DNA of 64,000 bases from NCBI RefSeq assembly GCF_900115695.1, contig NZ_FOXK01000007.1, positions 186,001 to 250,000 of the forward strand, in the 5' to 3' direction. The position numbers were made by a program, and so were the translations under genes. The notes under the pieces were generated by a model, which worked only from the letters and a program-made list of their open reading frames with translations, had not been told where the DNA came from and ran no database searches. Of the stretch, positions 41,416-50,492 are shown one piece after another (position 1 is the stretch's first letter; each line of letters begins with the position of its first letter). Source of the DNA: Ectopseudomonas toyotomiensis. GTDB lineage: Bacteria; Pseudomonadota; Gammaproteobacteria; Pseudomonadales; Pseudomonadaceae.

Positions 41416-42053
41416 CGCGTGGACTCCTTGGCGCCGACGGCGCGCAGGCAGAAGGTGGCAAGGCTGGCGCTGACCTGCGCCAGCTCTAGGGTGGGTTGGC
41501 CTGCTTCGCGAGCGGCGCGAGCAGGTGGCGACAGGGGGCCGACCAGCGCTTCGGCAATGGCGCCGACCAGGCAGGCCGCCATCAGACCGATCTGCTCGAC
41601 GCGAAACTCACCAGCGCCGGCACCCTCCTCCAGCAGATCGATGAACAGCTCGGCGTAGGCTTCGCGATAGAGCAGGCGCTGCTCATCGACTTCCGGGTCG
41701 ACCGGTTCGGCAATCAGCGCGAAGGCCAGGCGGCGGCTATGCCAGGCGCGGGCAGCGAACTGTTCCAGGCCGATGCGCAGGCGCTCGCTGGCGCTGCCCG
41801 GCCCACGCAAGGCAGCGGCCAGAGCATCTACCTCACGCTGGCTGGCGCTGGCGAATACCTCGGCGGCCAGTTCACCCTTGCTGCGAAAGTGGCGGTACAG
41901 ACTACCGGTGGCGATGCCAACATCGTCGGCCAACGCCTGCATGGTCAGGGCGGCGAAACCGCCCTCGGCCACTCGCAGCAAGGCGCAGTCGAGAATACGC
42001 GCGCGCAGCGCTTGGTCGCGGTCGAGTCGAGCTTCGGTGGTGCGATAAGCCAT
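41412..42053 (-). CDS. TetR-family regulator of the aidB-like operon
   Basis: A 213-residue repressor. The HTH, TMQALADDVGIATGSLYRHF, spans about residues 37-56, followed by RSKGELAAEVF and a helical C-terminal domain. The start codon at 42053 lies in a perfect 25-bp inverted repeat, and two TGAATC-NN-GATTCA palindromes precede it, so it almost certainly regulates itself and the aidB-like gene downstream, with which it overlaps by 4 bp. It is in the PA3973 position of P. aeruginosa, from memory. Confidence 0.92.
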   Translation of the reverse strand: MAYRTTEARLDRDQALRARILDCALLRVAEGGFAALTMQALADDVGIATGSLYRHFRSKGELAAEVFASASQREVDALAAALRGPGSASERLRIGLEQFAARAWHSRRLAFALIAEPVDPEVDEQRLLYREAYAELFIDLLEEGAGAGEFRVEQIGLMAACLVGAIAEALVGPLSPPARAAREAGQPTLELAQVSASLATFCLRAVGAKESTR

Positions 42054-42106
42054 GGTCTGAATCCTGATTCACCTGCATGCAGTGAATCAGGATTCAGACC
42101 ATGGCT
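42048..42106. promoter_or_regulatory. Perfect 25-bp inverted repeat carrying a double TetR operator
   Basis: Arms 42048-42072 and 42082-42106 are exact reverse complements with a 9-bp spacer. The left arm includes the TetR start codon (42051-42053) and the right arm a mirrored ATG. Each arm has a 14-bp operator-like palindrome TGAATC-NN-GATTCA (42058-42071 and 42083-42096) with centres 25 bp apart. Bound repressor would block initiation; the transcript could also fold as a long hairpin over the start codon. Confidence 0.85.
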
Positions 42107-42221
42107 AAAGGGACGATCCGGCCAAATCTGCCGCCGAATCGGGAAACAGGTAGCTCGTACAAAGCCGCACGTGCAGGAGCCTACAGGGCAGAGCGACTTG
42201 ATTACGCCCTGCGAAGAAGAG

Positions 42222-44633
42222 TCAGACCGGCGCGGCGCCACCAGAGACCGCTGCCGGGCGGCACAGCACCCAGTCATGCAGCAGTACGCGTAACTCGTCG
42301 AATTTCACCGGTTTCGCCAGGTAGTCGCTCATGCCCGCAGCCAGGCAGCGCTCGCGGTCGCCACTGTGACTGTGCGCAGTGATCGCCAGCACCGGCAACT
42401 CGGCGCAGCCCGGCAGGGCGCGCAGTGCGCGACAGGTGGCAAACCCGTCCATTACCGGCATCTGGCAGTCGAGGAGCACCGCATCCACCGTCTCGCTGCG
42501 CAGCAATTCGAGGGCCTCGGCGCCGTTGTCGGCAGTGCGCACGCGGTAGCCGAGCTTGAGCAGCATGCCGCGAGTGACCAGTTGGTTGATCGCATTGTCC
42601 TCGACGATCAGTACCGTGCATTGCTGCGCCTGACGCTGCAGCGCGCCGCCCTGCGGCCGTGCCGGGCGAACATCGCTGGCCTGCGGTTGCAGCGGCAGGG
42701 TCAGCGGCACATCGAGGCGAAACCGACTGCCCTGCCCCGGCTGCGACTCGTGACTGAGCACGCCACCAAGCAGGTGGACCAGTTGCCGACAGATCGCCAG
42801 GCCGATGCCCAGGCCGCCGTACTTGCGTGTCATCGAGCCATCGAGTTGATGAAAGCGCTGATACAGGTCGCCGTCGCCGGGCGCGAAACCGATCCCCGTA
42901 TCGCTGACCACCACACTCAACGGCAGGTTGCTGCCCACGCTGCCGGCGCGGCCGACCTGCAAGGTCACGCCGCCCTGGCTGGTAAACTTGATGGCGTTGT
43001 CCAGCAGATAGCCCAGCGCCTGCGCCAGCTTGGCCGCGTCCCCTTCCAGGGTGTCGGGCAGGTTGTCGTCCAGCTCCAGGGCGAACGTCAGCCCCTTGTC
43101 TTCGGCGCGCGCCGCATACTGGGCACGCAGACCATCGAACAGCCCGCGCAGGCTGAACGTCTCGCGCCGCGGATAGAGCTTGCCGGCCTGCAATTCGGTG
43201 AGCGCGAGGATGTCGTTGACCATGCGCATCATGTCGCGCGCGGACGCTGCCGCGGTCTTCTGGTACTGCTCCAGTTCGATGTCCATCTTCACCGTCTGCA
43301 TCAGCTCCAGCGAGCCGATCACCCCGTTCATCGGCGTACGCAGCTCATGGGTCACGGTGGCGAGGAATTCATCCTTGAAACGGTTGCTGTCGGCCAGTTC
43401 CTGGTTCAGCGTTTCGAGCTTGCGTCCGGCCTCCTGGAGGATGCGCGTGCGCTCTTCCTTCATCGCGTTGATGCGGTCGGCCAGCGCCAACGACAGCAGG
43501 CCCACTTCCAGCGCCGAGCCGATCTGGCTGGCGTACATGGTAAGAAAGACGTTGGGCAGGTAGCCCAGCACCATCAGCGTGTTGACGATGCCGCCGATGA
43601 GAAAGGCGGTCCAGGCGAAGATGAAGTAACGCGCCACGCGCATACCGCGCAGCCAGGCAAGCACTCCGGCAGCGAAGATCACCACGGTGAACAGCAGGGC
43701 CAGGTAGGTGGCCAGACGCAATGCCGTGGCATAACTGACGCTCAGTGCCAGGATCATCACCCCGGCGCCGCAGGCCATCAGCAGCAGCAACAGGCGATCG
43801 ACCCAGGGACTGTGTTCGCCAGTGTGCAGGAAGCTGCGGGCGAACTGGCAGCCGAACAAGGCGGCCGAGCCGATCAGAAATGGCGTCGCGGCATTGGCCC
43901 ACCAAGGGTTGTTGGGCCAGAAATACTCGATGCCGGCACCGTTGACCGAGACCTGATACAGGCCGAACGAGGCGATATAAAGAATGTAATAGAGGTAGCT
44001 GGTGTCACGCACGCTGAGGAAGATGAACAGGTTGTACACCAGCATCACCAGCAGCACGCCGTAGATGATGCCAAGCACGTAGATACGCGCGGGCTGCTCT
44101 TCCAGATAGGCGTTGGGCGCCCACAGGGTCAGCGGCGCCTGGATCGAGCCCTGGCTTTCCAGGCGCAGATAGATGCGCTTGTTCTGGTTCGGCTCGAGGT
44201 TCAGCTCGAACAGGTAATTGTGCTGGCGGATCTGGCGGGTGTCGAAAGGCAACGAATCGCCTGTACGCTGAGCCAGTGCGAAGCCGCCGGCCTCGTCGGG
44301 GAGGTAGAGTTCAAGGTGATCGAGCGGCGGATAAGCCAGCTCCAGCAACCAGTTGCGGTCACCCTGCGCCTCGCGCGGCAGATAGTGCAGGTCCAGCCGC
44401 AGCCAGAATACCGAGCGTGAATAGCCGGCGTTGAGCACGGGTTTGTCATGCAGACGGAAACTGCCTTGCACGGCGGGCGAGGCGATGTCGTCGATGCTGG
44501 CATCGCCGCGCACGTCCTCGAACACGTACATGCTCTGCCCCAGAGGCAGAGTACGCATATGTTCGTCGAAGGTAACGGCGCCCACGAGCGAGGAAAAAAC
44601 GAGGCTCACGATGAGCAGGAGCAGCCGGTACAT
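42222..44633 (-). CDS. ladS: LadS-like hybrid sensor histidine kinase
   Basis: An 803-residue membrane kinase with the LadS layout: signal peptide (1-19), periplasmic 7TMR-DISM extracellular domain (~25-165), seven transmembrane helices (~185-385), histidine kinase domain with phospho-acceptor His429 in VTHELRTPMNG, Asn546 and DTGIGF (578-583), and a C-terminal receiver with Asp722 in LLDCQMPVMDG and Lys774. P. aeruginosa LadS (795 residues) signals through GacS/GacA to RsmY and RsmZ, favouring biofilm over acute virulence in response to calcium; I infer the same role here. Neighbours aidB/TetR and thiD match the PA3972-PA3975 order, except for the siderophore genes in between. Confidence 0.9.
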   Translation of the reverse strand: MYRLLLLIVSLVFSSLVGAVTFDEHMRTLPLGQSMYVFEDVRGDASIDDIASPAVQGSFRLHDKPVLNAGYSRSVFWLRLDLHYLPREAQGDRNWLLELAYPPLDHLELYLPDEAGGFALAQRTGDSLPFDTRQIRQHNYLFELNLEPNQNKRIYLRLESQGSIQAPLTLWAPNAYLEEQPARIYVLGIIYGVLLVMLVYNLFIFLSVRDTSYLYYILYIASFGLYQVSVNGAGIEYFWPNNPWWANAATPFLIGSAALFGCQFARSFLHTGEHSPWVDRLLLLLMACGAGVMILALSVSYATALRLATYLALLFTVVIFAAGVLAWLRGMRVARYFIFAWTAFLIGGIVNTLMVLGYLPNVFLTMYASQIGSALEVGLLSLALADRINAMKEERTRILQEAGRKLETLNQELADSNRFKDEFLATVTHELRTPMNGVIGSLELMQTVKMDIELEQYQKTAAASARDMMRMVNDILALTELQAGKLYPRRETFSLRGLFDGLRAQYAARAEDKGLTFALELDDNLPDTLEGDAAKLAQALGYLLDNAIKFTSQGGVTLQVGRAGSVGSNLPLSVVVSDTGIGFAPGDGDLYQRFHQLDGSMTRKYGGLGIGLAICRQLVHLLGGVLSHESQPGQGSRFRLDVPLTLPLQPQASDVRPARPQGGALQRQAQQCTVLIVEDNAINQLVTRGMLLKLGYRVRTADNGAEALELLRSETVDAVLLDCQMPVMDGFATCRALRALPGCAELPVLAITAHSHSGDRERCLAAGMSDYLAKPVKFDELRVLLHDWVLCRPAAVSGGAAPV

Positions 44634-44724
44634 ACGACTCCAAAACCCTGTCGGACAACGCCCAGGCCCCCATTAGCCCATCAGATGGCGCCGTCACGCA
44701 CGGCAGACTTATATTCGAATCGCT

Positions 44725-45615
44725 CTACTCTAGGGACTGTTGGGGCGCTTTTCCAGATTCAGACGGTAGTTTAAGCAGCGCTTCACCTATGGCCTCGGCC
44801 AGATACTGCAGGGAAAACACGCCGCCATAGGTCCAGGTCGAGGGCATCGCGGCGAAGCGCTGCTCACGCACGAAAGGCATCGCCTGCCACAATGGTGAGG
44901 CGAACAACTGCGCTTCCTGGGCAAAGGGTTCGATATGCAGCACGACGCCCTCTTCGATGCGACCGAGCGCGGTGATCGGTACCTGAGTGATGCCCCAGGG
45001 GCTCGGCGCCAGGTCCATCGCAGGCTGAAGGCCGAGCAGCGCCAGCGCATGTTGCGGCATGGAGTTGGGACCGTTGATGAAGGCGGCCGTCGGCGACGAG
45101 AGACGTATCACCGTGACGGCCGGCAGGCGCTCCCCGTAATGAGCCCGCAGCCGCTCGCGCCATTGCGCCAGCTCGGCGTCCATCGCCTGCAGGCGTTGCC
45201 TGGCCAATGCCTCGCGGCCGAGCGCACGCGCCAGGTCGAGAAACGCCTCGCGCTGCACCTGCAGATTGTCGTGCTGCTGGCTGAAACCTTGGTACACCTG
45301 AACCGGCGCAATACGCTCCAGCAACGGGCGGATGTCTTCCAGCAAAGGAGGGATGACGATCAACTCAGGCTGCAACTCGGCCAGCAATTCGAGGTTGGGC
45401 TCCAGGCGCGAGCCGGCCGAAGGCACGTCTGCGGGCAGCGTCGGCCGCACCACCCAGGCGCGGTAGTCACCGGCATCGGCGACGGTCAACGGTGTCACAT
45501 CGAGCATCAGCAAATGCTCGGTGGCCTCCCAGCTCAGCGCGGCCACCCGTGGCTCAGCGCTGGTCCAGGCAGGCGTCAGCCATAGCAGCAGAAAGCAGAG
45601 CAAGCAACGCTTCAC
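44725..45615 (-). CDS. fhuD: Siderophore-iron ABC transporter substrate-binding protein (FhuD-like)
   Basis: A 296-residue periplasmic binding protein of the FecB/FhuD class III family. It begins at GTG 45615, whose GTGA overlaps the permease stop, and has a signal peptide KRCLLCFLLLWLTPAWTSA. Family features are RVAALSWEATEHLLMLDV, LELLAELQPELIVIPPL and ITALGRIEEGVVLHIEPF. It would deliver a ferric siderophore, most likely hydroxamate by relation to FhuD, to the double permease. The longer in-frame extension to 46023 lies inside the permease gene and is not real. It is the last gene of a four-gene cassette. Confidence 0.87.
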   Translation of the reverse strand: MKRCLLCFLLLWLTPAWTSAEPRVAALSWEATEHLLMLDVTPLTVADAGDYRAWVVRPTLPADVPSAGSRLEPNLELLAELQPELIVIPPLLEDIRPLLERIAPVQVYQGFSQQHDNLQVQREAFLDLARALGREALARQRLQAMDAELAQWRERLRAHYGERLPAVTVIRLSSPTAAFINGPNSMPQHALALLGLQPAMDLAPSPWGITQVPITALGRIEEGVVLHIEPFAQEAQLFASPLWQAMPFVREQRFAAMPSTWTYGGVFSLQYLAEAIGEALLKLPSESGKAPQQSLE

Positions 45616-47588
45616 GCCAGCCTCCCACGGATGAGCAGGTAGACGAAATAGCTGCCACACAACACCGAGGCGACAATGCCCACCGGAATCTGCAACGGGA
45701 AGATCAGGGTGCGACCGGCCCAATCGGCCAGCAGCATCAGCACCGCGCCCAACGAGGCCGCCAGCAGCAACTGCGGCAGCACCCGGCGCGCGCCAAGCAT
45801 CACCGCGATATGCGGGGCCAAAAGCCCCAGAAACGCCACTGGCCCTAGCAGGCTGGTAACCAGCGCACAGAGCAGCGCCACCAGCACCAGCAGTGCCAGA
45901 CGCAAGCGCGGCACGTTCAGGCCACGGCTGGCGGCCACCCCGTCGCCGATGCCGATCAGCGTCAGCGCACGCTGGAACAGCAATGCCAGCGCGCCGAACA
46001 GCAGCACGCCGACCGTCAGCCACAATGCCTGTGCCGGTGTGGCGCGGTAGGTGGAGCCGGCCAGCCAGCCGAGCAACGCGAACGAGTCACCGCTGCCCTT
46101 GGCCAGCACGAACTGCAAGGCGGCGTTGAGCAGCGCACCGAGGGAAATACCCAGCAGCGCCATCAATGCTGGTGAGTAGTGATGACGCCGGCCCAGCAGC
46201 ATCAACACCGCTAGCACCGCCAGGCTGCCGACGAAGGCAGCCAGCGGCGCGACCGCTCCGAACATCGCGCCACCGAAGACGATCAGCGCCAGCATAACCG
46301 CCAGCGTGGCACCCGCGGATAGACCGAGAATATCGGGGCTGGCCAGCGGGTTACGCAGCAGGCGCTGCAGCAGCAGACCGGAAATCGCCAGGCCGGCACC
46401 GGCCGCGGCGGCAGTGAGCACACGCGGCCAGCGCAGCGACCAGACCAGCGCCGACGGCCACTGCAGGTGCCAGCCATCGACACCACGCGCCAGCCCGAGC
46501 GCCACGGTCAGCGCCAGTACGGCGAGAAGTGCCACCCACAGCGCACTGCGCCAGCCGAAACGCTCGGCGCCGCGCGGCAACTGCAGGCCACGCGGGTCTT
46601 CCGCAGCCAGGTGGCGGCGCGCCAGCCACAACAACACTGGCGCACCGATCAACGCCGCCGCCGCACCACTGGGTACCAGTTGGCCGCTGACACGATTGGC
46701 CAACAGCGCCAGGGCGTCGGTGCCGAGCAGCAGCAAGGCACCGAGCAACGCGCTGTAGAACAGTTCATCACGCGCCGTGCGGGCACCAAGCATCTTCGCC
46801 AGATTCGGTGTGAGCAGGCCGATGAAACCGATCAGGCCGACCGCCGTGATCGACACCGAACATAGCCAAAGCGCCGCCAGGAACAGCACCAGCATCACCG
46901 GCCACAGCGCCAGGCCACGGGCCTGAGCGGCATCACTACCGAGCTGCAACAGGCTCAACGGTCGTGGTGCCAGCACCAGCAGTGGCAAGGCTAATAGCAG
47001 CTTGGGCCACAACCACTGCACCCAGTGCCAGTCGATCTGCGCCAGATCACCCGCACCCCAGACGAACAACCCCTGGGTGTACTGGTTGTTGATCAGCACC
47101 AGGCCGGCAGCCAATGCGCCGAGCAACAGGTTCATGGCCATGCCGCCCAGCACCAGCGGCAGCCCGCCAATACCGCTGCGCCCGGCAATCAGCAGCACCA
47201 GACCGACCGCCACCAGTGCGCCGAGCAGGGCCGCCCATTGTCCGTTGCTGGCCGCGAAGGTCGGCACCAGCAAGGTGGCCAGCACCAGCCCGAGCCAGGC
47301 CCCGGACGAGGCGCCGATGGTCATGGGCGACACCAGGCGATTCTGCGTGATCTGCTGTAGCAGGCTGCCGGACAGTCCCAGCGCAGCGCCCGTGAGCAGC
47401 GCCATGCTCAGCCTGGGTAGAGCCGACAGTTGCAGCTGTAGAAACTCGAAGCTGTGTTCGGCAGAAGCCAGCATCGCCCACAGTTCGAACGGATCAAGAT
47501 CGGCCGCCAGCCACAGGTGCAGGAGTGCCAGGGGCAGCAGCGCGAGCAACGTCAGAAGGTGGCGTGACGGCGCCGAAACTGCCGCCAT
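45612..47588 (-). CDS. fhuB: Double FecCD-type siderophore permease (FhuB-like)
   Basis: A 658-residue inner-membrane permease made of two fused FecCD units, like FhuB (660 residues), with about 20 helices. Each half carries the LSGSLLQ/ISGLLLQ signature (GLSGSLLQQITQNRLVSP and ISGLLLQRLLRNPLASP) followed by an ATPase-coupling GLIGFIGLLTPN or VAFLGLLAPH loop. It forms the membrane channel for ferric hydroxamates with the binding protein and FhuC-type ATPase. It starts 2 bp after the ATPase gene stop and ends in an ATGA-style overlap with fhuD. Confidence 0.92.
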   Translation of the reverse strand: MAAVSAPSRHLLTLLALLPLALLHLWLAADLDPFELWAMLASAEHSFEFLQLQLSALPRLSMALLTGAALGLSGSLLQQITQNRLVSPMTIGASSGAWLGLVLATLLVPTFAASNGQWAALLGALVAVGLVLLIAGRSGIGGLPLVLGGMAMNLLLGALAAGLVLINNQYTQGLFVWGAGDLAQIDWHWVQWLWPKLLLALPLLVLAPRPLSLLQLGSDAAQARGLALWPVMLVLFLAALWLCSVSITAVGLIGFIGLLTPNLAKMLGARTARDELFYSALLGALLLLGTDALALLANRVSGQLVPSGAAAALIGAPVLLWLARRHLAAEDPRGLQLPRGAERFGWRSALWVALLAVLALTVALGLARGVDGWHLQWPSALVWSLRWPRVLTAAAAGAGLAISGLLLQRLLRNPLASPDILGLSAGATLAVMLALIVFGGAMFGAVAPLAAFVGSLAVLAVLMLLGRRHHYSPALMALLGISLGALLNAALQFVLAKGSGDSFALLGWLAGSTYRATPAQALWLTVGVLLFGALALLFQRALTLIGIGDGVAASRGLNVPRLRLALLVLVALLCALVTSLLGPVAFLGLLAPHIAVMLGARRVLPQLLLAASLGAVLMLLADWAGRTLIFPLQIPVGIVASVLCGSYFVYLLIRGRLA

Positions 47589-47590
47589 GC

Positions 47591-48358
47591 TCAGGCCACC
47601 ACGGCAATCTTGCGGGCGCTGCTGGGCTGCTCGATCAGTTCGATATCGATGTCGTAGAGCTGGCTGAGCAACGGCCCGCTGAGCAACTCGTCCGGGCTGC
47701 CGTCGAAGAAGATCCGCCCCTGCTTGAGGGCAATCACCCGGTCGGCATGCCGCGCCGTGAGGTTGATGTCGTGGAGGATGGCAACGATACCGCGCCCGCT
47801 GTCGCGATTGAGCTGGCGCAGCAGGCCCATCAACTCGTACTGATGCGCCAGGTCCAGCGCCGAGGTTGGCTCGTCGAGCAGCAGCAGCGGCGATTGCTGG
47901 GCCAGCAGCATGGCGATCCAGGCGCGTTGGCGCTCGCCGCCGGACAGACTGTCGGCCAGGTGATCGGCGTAATGGGCGACATCGGTCTGGGCCAGCGCCA
48001 GATCGACGGCGGCATGGTCCTCGGCGCGCCAGCGGCCGAGCAGCCCGCGCCAGGGGAAGCGCCCCAGACGCACCAGTTCGCGAACGGTCAGGCCAGCGAC
48101 ATCGGGCAGGTGTTGCGGCAGAAAAGCCACACGGCGGGCGAAGTCACGGGCGGAAAAATCGGCCAAGGTACGCCCGTCCAGTTGCAGCGAGCCTCGGGTC
48201 GGCTGCAGCTGCCGCGCCAGCAGGTTCATCAGGGTCGACTTGCCCGAGCCGTTGTGGCCGAGGATCACGGTGAAGCGATCACCTTCGAGGTGCAGTTCGT
48301 CCAGCGCCAGCGTCACCCGCTCGCCGCGGCGTACTTCGATATCACGCAACGTCAACAT
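47591..48358 (-). CDS. fhuC: Siderophore ABC transporter ATP-binding protein (FhuC-like)
   Basis: A 255-residue ATPase of the FepC/FhuC family. Walker A is GHNGSGKST near residue 34, the Q loop follows in VAFLPQHLP, signature LSGGERQRAWIAMLLAQ, Walker B LLLLDEPTSALD and the switch His in AILHDINL. It energises FhuB. It overlaps the upstream fhuF gene by 7 bp and is followed by fhuB after 2 bp, so all four are made together. Confidence 0.93.
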   Translation of the reverse strand: MLTLRDIEVRRGERVTLALDELHLEGDRFTVILGHNGSGKSTLMNLLARQLQPTRGSLQLDGRTLADFSARDFARRVAFLPQHLPDVAGLTVRELVRLGRFPWRGLLGRWRAEDHAAVDLALAQTDVAHYADHLADSLSGGERQRAWIAMLLAQQSPLLLLDEPTSALDLAHQYELMGLLRQLNRDSGRGIVAILHDINLTARHADRVIALKQGRIFFDGSPDELLSGPLLSQLYDIDIELIEQPSSARKIAVVA

Positions 48359-49098
48359 GCCAGGGCCAGCTCCTCGCGCAGACGCAGCAGGCGCTCGTCA
48401 CGCCGCAGCTTCGGGCAGGTGCTGCACAGCTCGCCGTCGCAACGCCGAAAATGCTGACAGCAGGCCTTGCGCTCCAGAGTCAGGCAGCCGCGGCCATCGT
48501 CCAGGCGCACTTCCAGCAGCTCACTGGCGCCGCGCAGGCCCAACGCGTCCAGCCAGCGTACCGCCAGCGCGCGAAGTTGCTGGTTATCCAGAGTCAGTTG
48601 GCGCTGTACCAGCAACAAGGCGGCCAGCACGTAGTCGGCAGCGAGGCGCTGGGCCAGCTTGCCGTGAATGCTTTGTACCTGGCAGAACTCGGCGTGCTGG
48701 CGGCGCAGCAGTTGCTCGAGCTGGCTGGCAGCCAGGCCGATCAGCTGATCTTCCGTAGCCTGCTGCGGGCAATGCTCGGGCAGACAGAAACCCGACACCA
48801 CGCCGCCCTGCACCGCCTGCCCCAGGCTCGCCAGACAGGGCACGCGCTGCGCCAGGTGTACGCCGAGCAAGGTCAGGTAGATGGGCTGCCAGACCAGGTA
48901 GGTCCAGCTGCGCACCGTCCAGTAATGCGGCCCGGCCTCGGGATGAGCCTGCTGCCAGTGCTGGTAGAGCGCGGCGATACGCCGGTCGTTGCCCTCGCTG
49001 CCGCACACCAGCAGGTCAGCCCCGGCATGCCCGATCCGCCCTTGCAGCCCGGGCAGGCTGCGGGAAATGACATCGAGCAGGTGGTGGAGGTCTTGCAT
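48352..49098 (-). CDS. fhuF: Siderophore-iron reductase FhuF
   Basis: A 248-residue FhuF-family protein. The C-terminal iron-sulfur motif CCQHFRRCDGELCSTCP (about residues 214-230) has the C-C-x10-C-x2-C spacing that ligates a 2Fe-2S cluster in E. coli FhuF; GAGPHYWTV-type and LGVHLAQRVP segments precede it. It reduces ferric hydroxamate siderophores in the cytoplasm to release Fe2+. It is first in the cassette, an order (reductase before transporter) unlike enteric fhuACDB. A Fur-like box lies 62-80 bp upstream. Confidence 0.9.
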   Translation of the reverse strand: MQDLHHLLDVISRSLPGLQGRIGHAGADLLVCGSEGNDRRIAALYQHWQQAHPEAGPHYWTVRSWTYLVWQPIYLTLLGVHLAQRVPCLASLGQAVQGGVVSGFCLPEHCPQQATEDQLIGLAASQLEQLLRRQHAEFCQVQSIHGKLAQRLAADYVLAALLLVQRQLTLDNQQLRALAVRWLDALGLRGASELLEVRLDDGRGCLTLERKACCQHFRRCDGELCSTCPKLRRDERLLRLREELALAC

Positions 49099-49159
49099 CG
49101 CGGCGAACCCGGACGACGGCGGCAGTGCGGAGGGCGAATTTAATCACCGAAACGCATCT

Positions 49160-49178
49160 GCATCAAATTATCATTCGC
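49160..49178. promoter_or_regulatory. Putative Fur box upstream of fhuF
   Basis: On the minus strand GCGAATGATAATTTGATGC matches the Fur consensus GATAATGATAATCATTATC at 11 of 19 positions, including the central AATGATAAT block. Its position between the MFS gene end and the fhuF start fits iron repression of the siderophore cassette. Confidence 0.55.
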
Positions 49179-49188
49179 CACTCAAGAC

Positions 49189-50349
49189 TCAGGCCGTGCG
49201 CGGTTTACGTACCAGCAATGGGAATAGTGCAGCCGTCGCCAGCAGGCCGGCAGCACCGACCCAGAACGGCATGGCCTGGCCGTAATGGCTGACCAGTAGG
49301 CCCGCGCCGTAGGCCGAGCCCATGTTGCCCAGGCACTGGAAGATATTGATCTTGCTGAAGTCCACCGCGTAGTGCTCCGGCGAGCTGAGCTCGAACAGCA
49401 GTGCGTCGAGACGCACGGTGACCTGATACAGCGCCCAGCCGAACAGCACACGGCCGAGCAGGATCAGCCACTGATCACCAAAGCCCTGAATGAAGGTGGC
49501 CGCCGCGCCCAGCAGCAGACCGGCAAGAATGCCGTCACGGGTATTGCCCTGCTTGGTCGCGCGGCGCCCCCACCACAGCGCCACCACGGCCACCGCGCCG
49601 GGCAGGGCATAGACGAAGCCGGCCGCCATCTCGCTGTTCCAGTGCGCCACCTGCTGCCAGTACACAGCAAAGAACGGCCGCGTGACGTAACCGACGAAGT
49701 AGAACAGCAGCATCACCAGGCACAGGCGATAGATCGCTGGCAGGCTGCGCGACTCGTTCTTCACCGGCGCCTCGTCGCTCGCTGGCTGCTCGCCTGGTGC
49801 CGGCAGATAGCCACGCACCAGATGCATGCAGATGGCCATCTGGATGAAATCGCCGGCGGCCATCACCAGAAACACATCGCCAATGTTCATGATCTGCAAA
49901 ATCAGGCCGCCCAGCGCGGCGCCGAGAATGGCGCCGAAATGCACCACCACCGACAGGGTGCCGATGGTCTGGGTGTGGTTGTCCTGCTGCTGCAGGCTCA
50001 TCACGTAGGGGTACATCAGCAGGTAGCTGCCCTTGAACACCACCATCAGCAACGACACCACCCAGAACAGCGGCAGCGAGTCGATGAAATAGCAGGCGGC
50101 GGTCAGGCTACCGGCCATCAGCTGCGCGCTGATCAGGATGCGCACCGGGTGCACGCGCTTGGCCAGACGCGCCCAGAGCGGGAACACCGCCATCACCACC
50201 AAGCTGACCACCGCCAGATACAGGCCGACGTGCTGCTCCGGCGGATTATCGAAGCGCTCGGCGAAGTACTGCGGATAGAAGGGAATGATCAGGTTATCGG
50301 TGATCACCGCCAGGGCGGTCATCATGATCAGGCAGGTACGCAGCGTCAT
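49189..50349 (-). CDS. MFS transporter, possibly siderophore-related
   Basis: A transporter of about 386 residues with twelve hydrophobic segments, beginning MTLRTCLIMMTALAVITDNLI and containing the PLWARLAKRVHPVRI loop (the GxxxDRxGRR-like motif in loop 2-3) and an internal hydrophilic region around residues 190-215. The substrate cannot be told; the position just upstream of the fhuF-fhuD cassette suggests siderophore export or uptake. The longer frame to 50448 (MPVVSLSDS) has no family character; 50349 is preferred but has no clear ribosome-binding site. It is divergent from thiD. Confidence 0.83.
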   Translation of the reverse strand: MTLRTCLIMMTALAVITDNLIIPFYPQYFAERFDNPPEQHVGLYLAVVSLVVMAVFPLWARLAKRVHPVRILISAQLMAGSLTAACYFIDSLPLFWVVSLLMVVFKGSYLLMYPYVMSLQQQDNHTQTIGTLSVVVHFGAILGAALGGLILQIMNIGDVFLVMAAGDFIQMAICMHLVRGYLPAPGEQPASDEAPVKNESRSLPAIYRLCLVMLLFYFVGYVTRPFFAVYWQQVAHWNSEMAAGFVYALPGAVAVVALWWGRRATKQGNTRDGILAGLLLGAAATFIQGFGDQWLILLGRVLFGWALYQVTVRLDALLFELSSPEHYAVDFSKINIFQCLGNMGSAYGAGLLVSHYGQAMPFWVGAAGLLATAALFPLLVRKPRTA

Positions 50350-50492
50350 CGGAGGCAGTCGGGCAAGGCGGCATGGCCGCGCATGATGCCATTTCCAGAC
50401 CAGATAACGCCAATACGCACGAGAATCAGAAAGGCTAACGACCGGCATGGCGTGCAGCGACTTGAGGCTTGTTAGTGATAAGCTCGCGCACC

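Noticed and set aside
39775..41658. 627-codon plus-strand frame opposite the aidB-like gene
   Set aside because: Shadow of a conserved dehydrogenase; composition is biased and it runs across two genes.
42366..44420. 684-codon open frame on the plus strand opposite ladS
   Set aside because: It is antisense to a fully recognisable kinase, has the low-complexity Arg/Gln/His-rich composition of shadow frames in high-GC genes, and no family features.
45616..46023. N-terminal extension of the FhuD-like protein
   Set aside because: Those codons lie within the permease gene in another frame and look random; GTG 45615 gives a signal peptide and an overlap with the permease stop.
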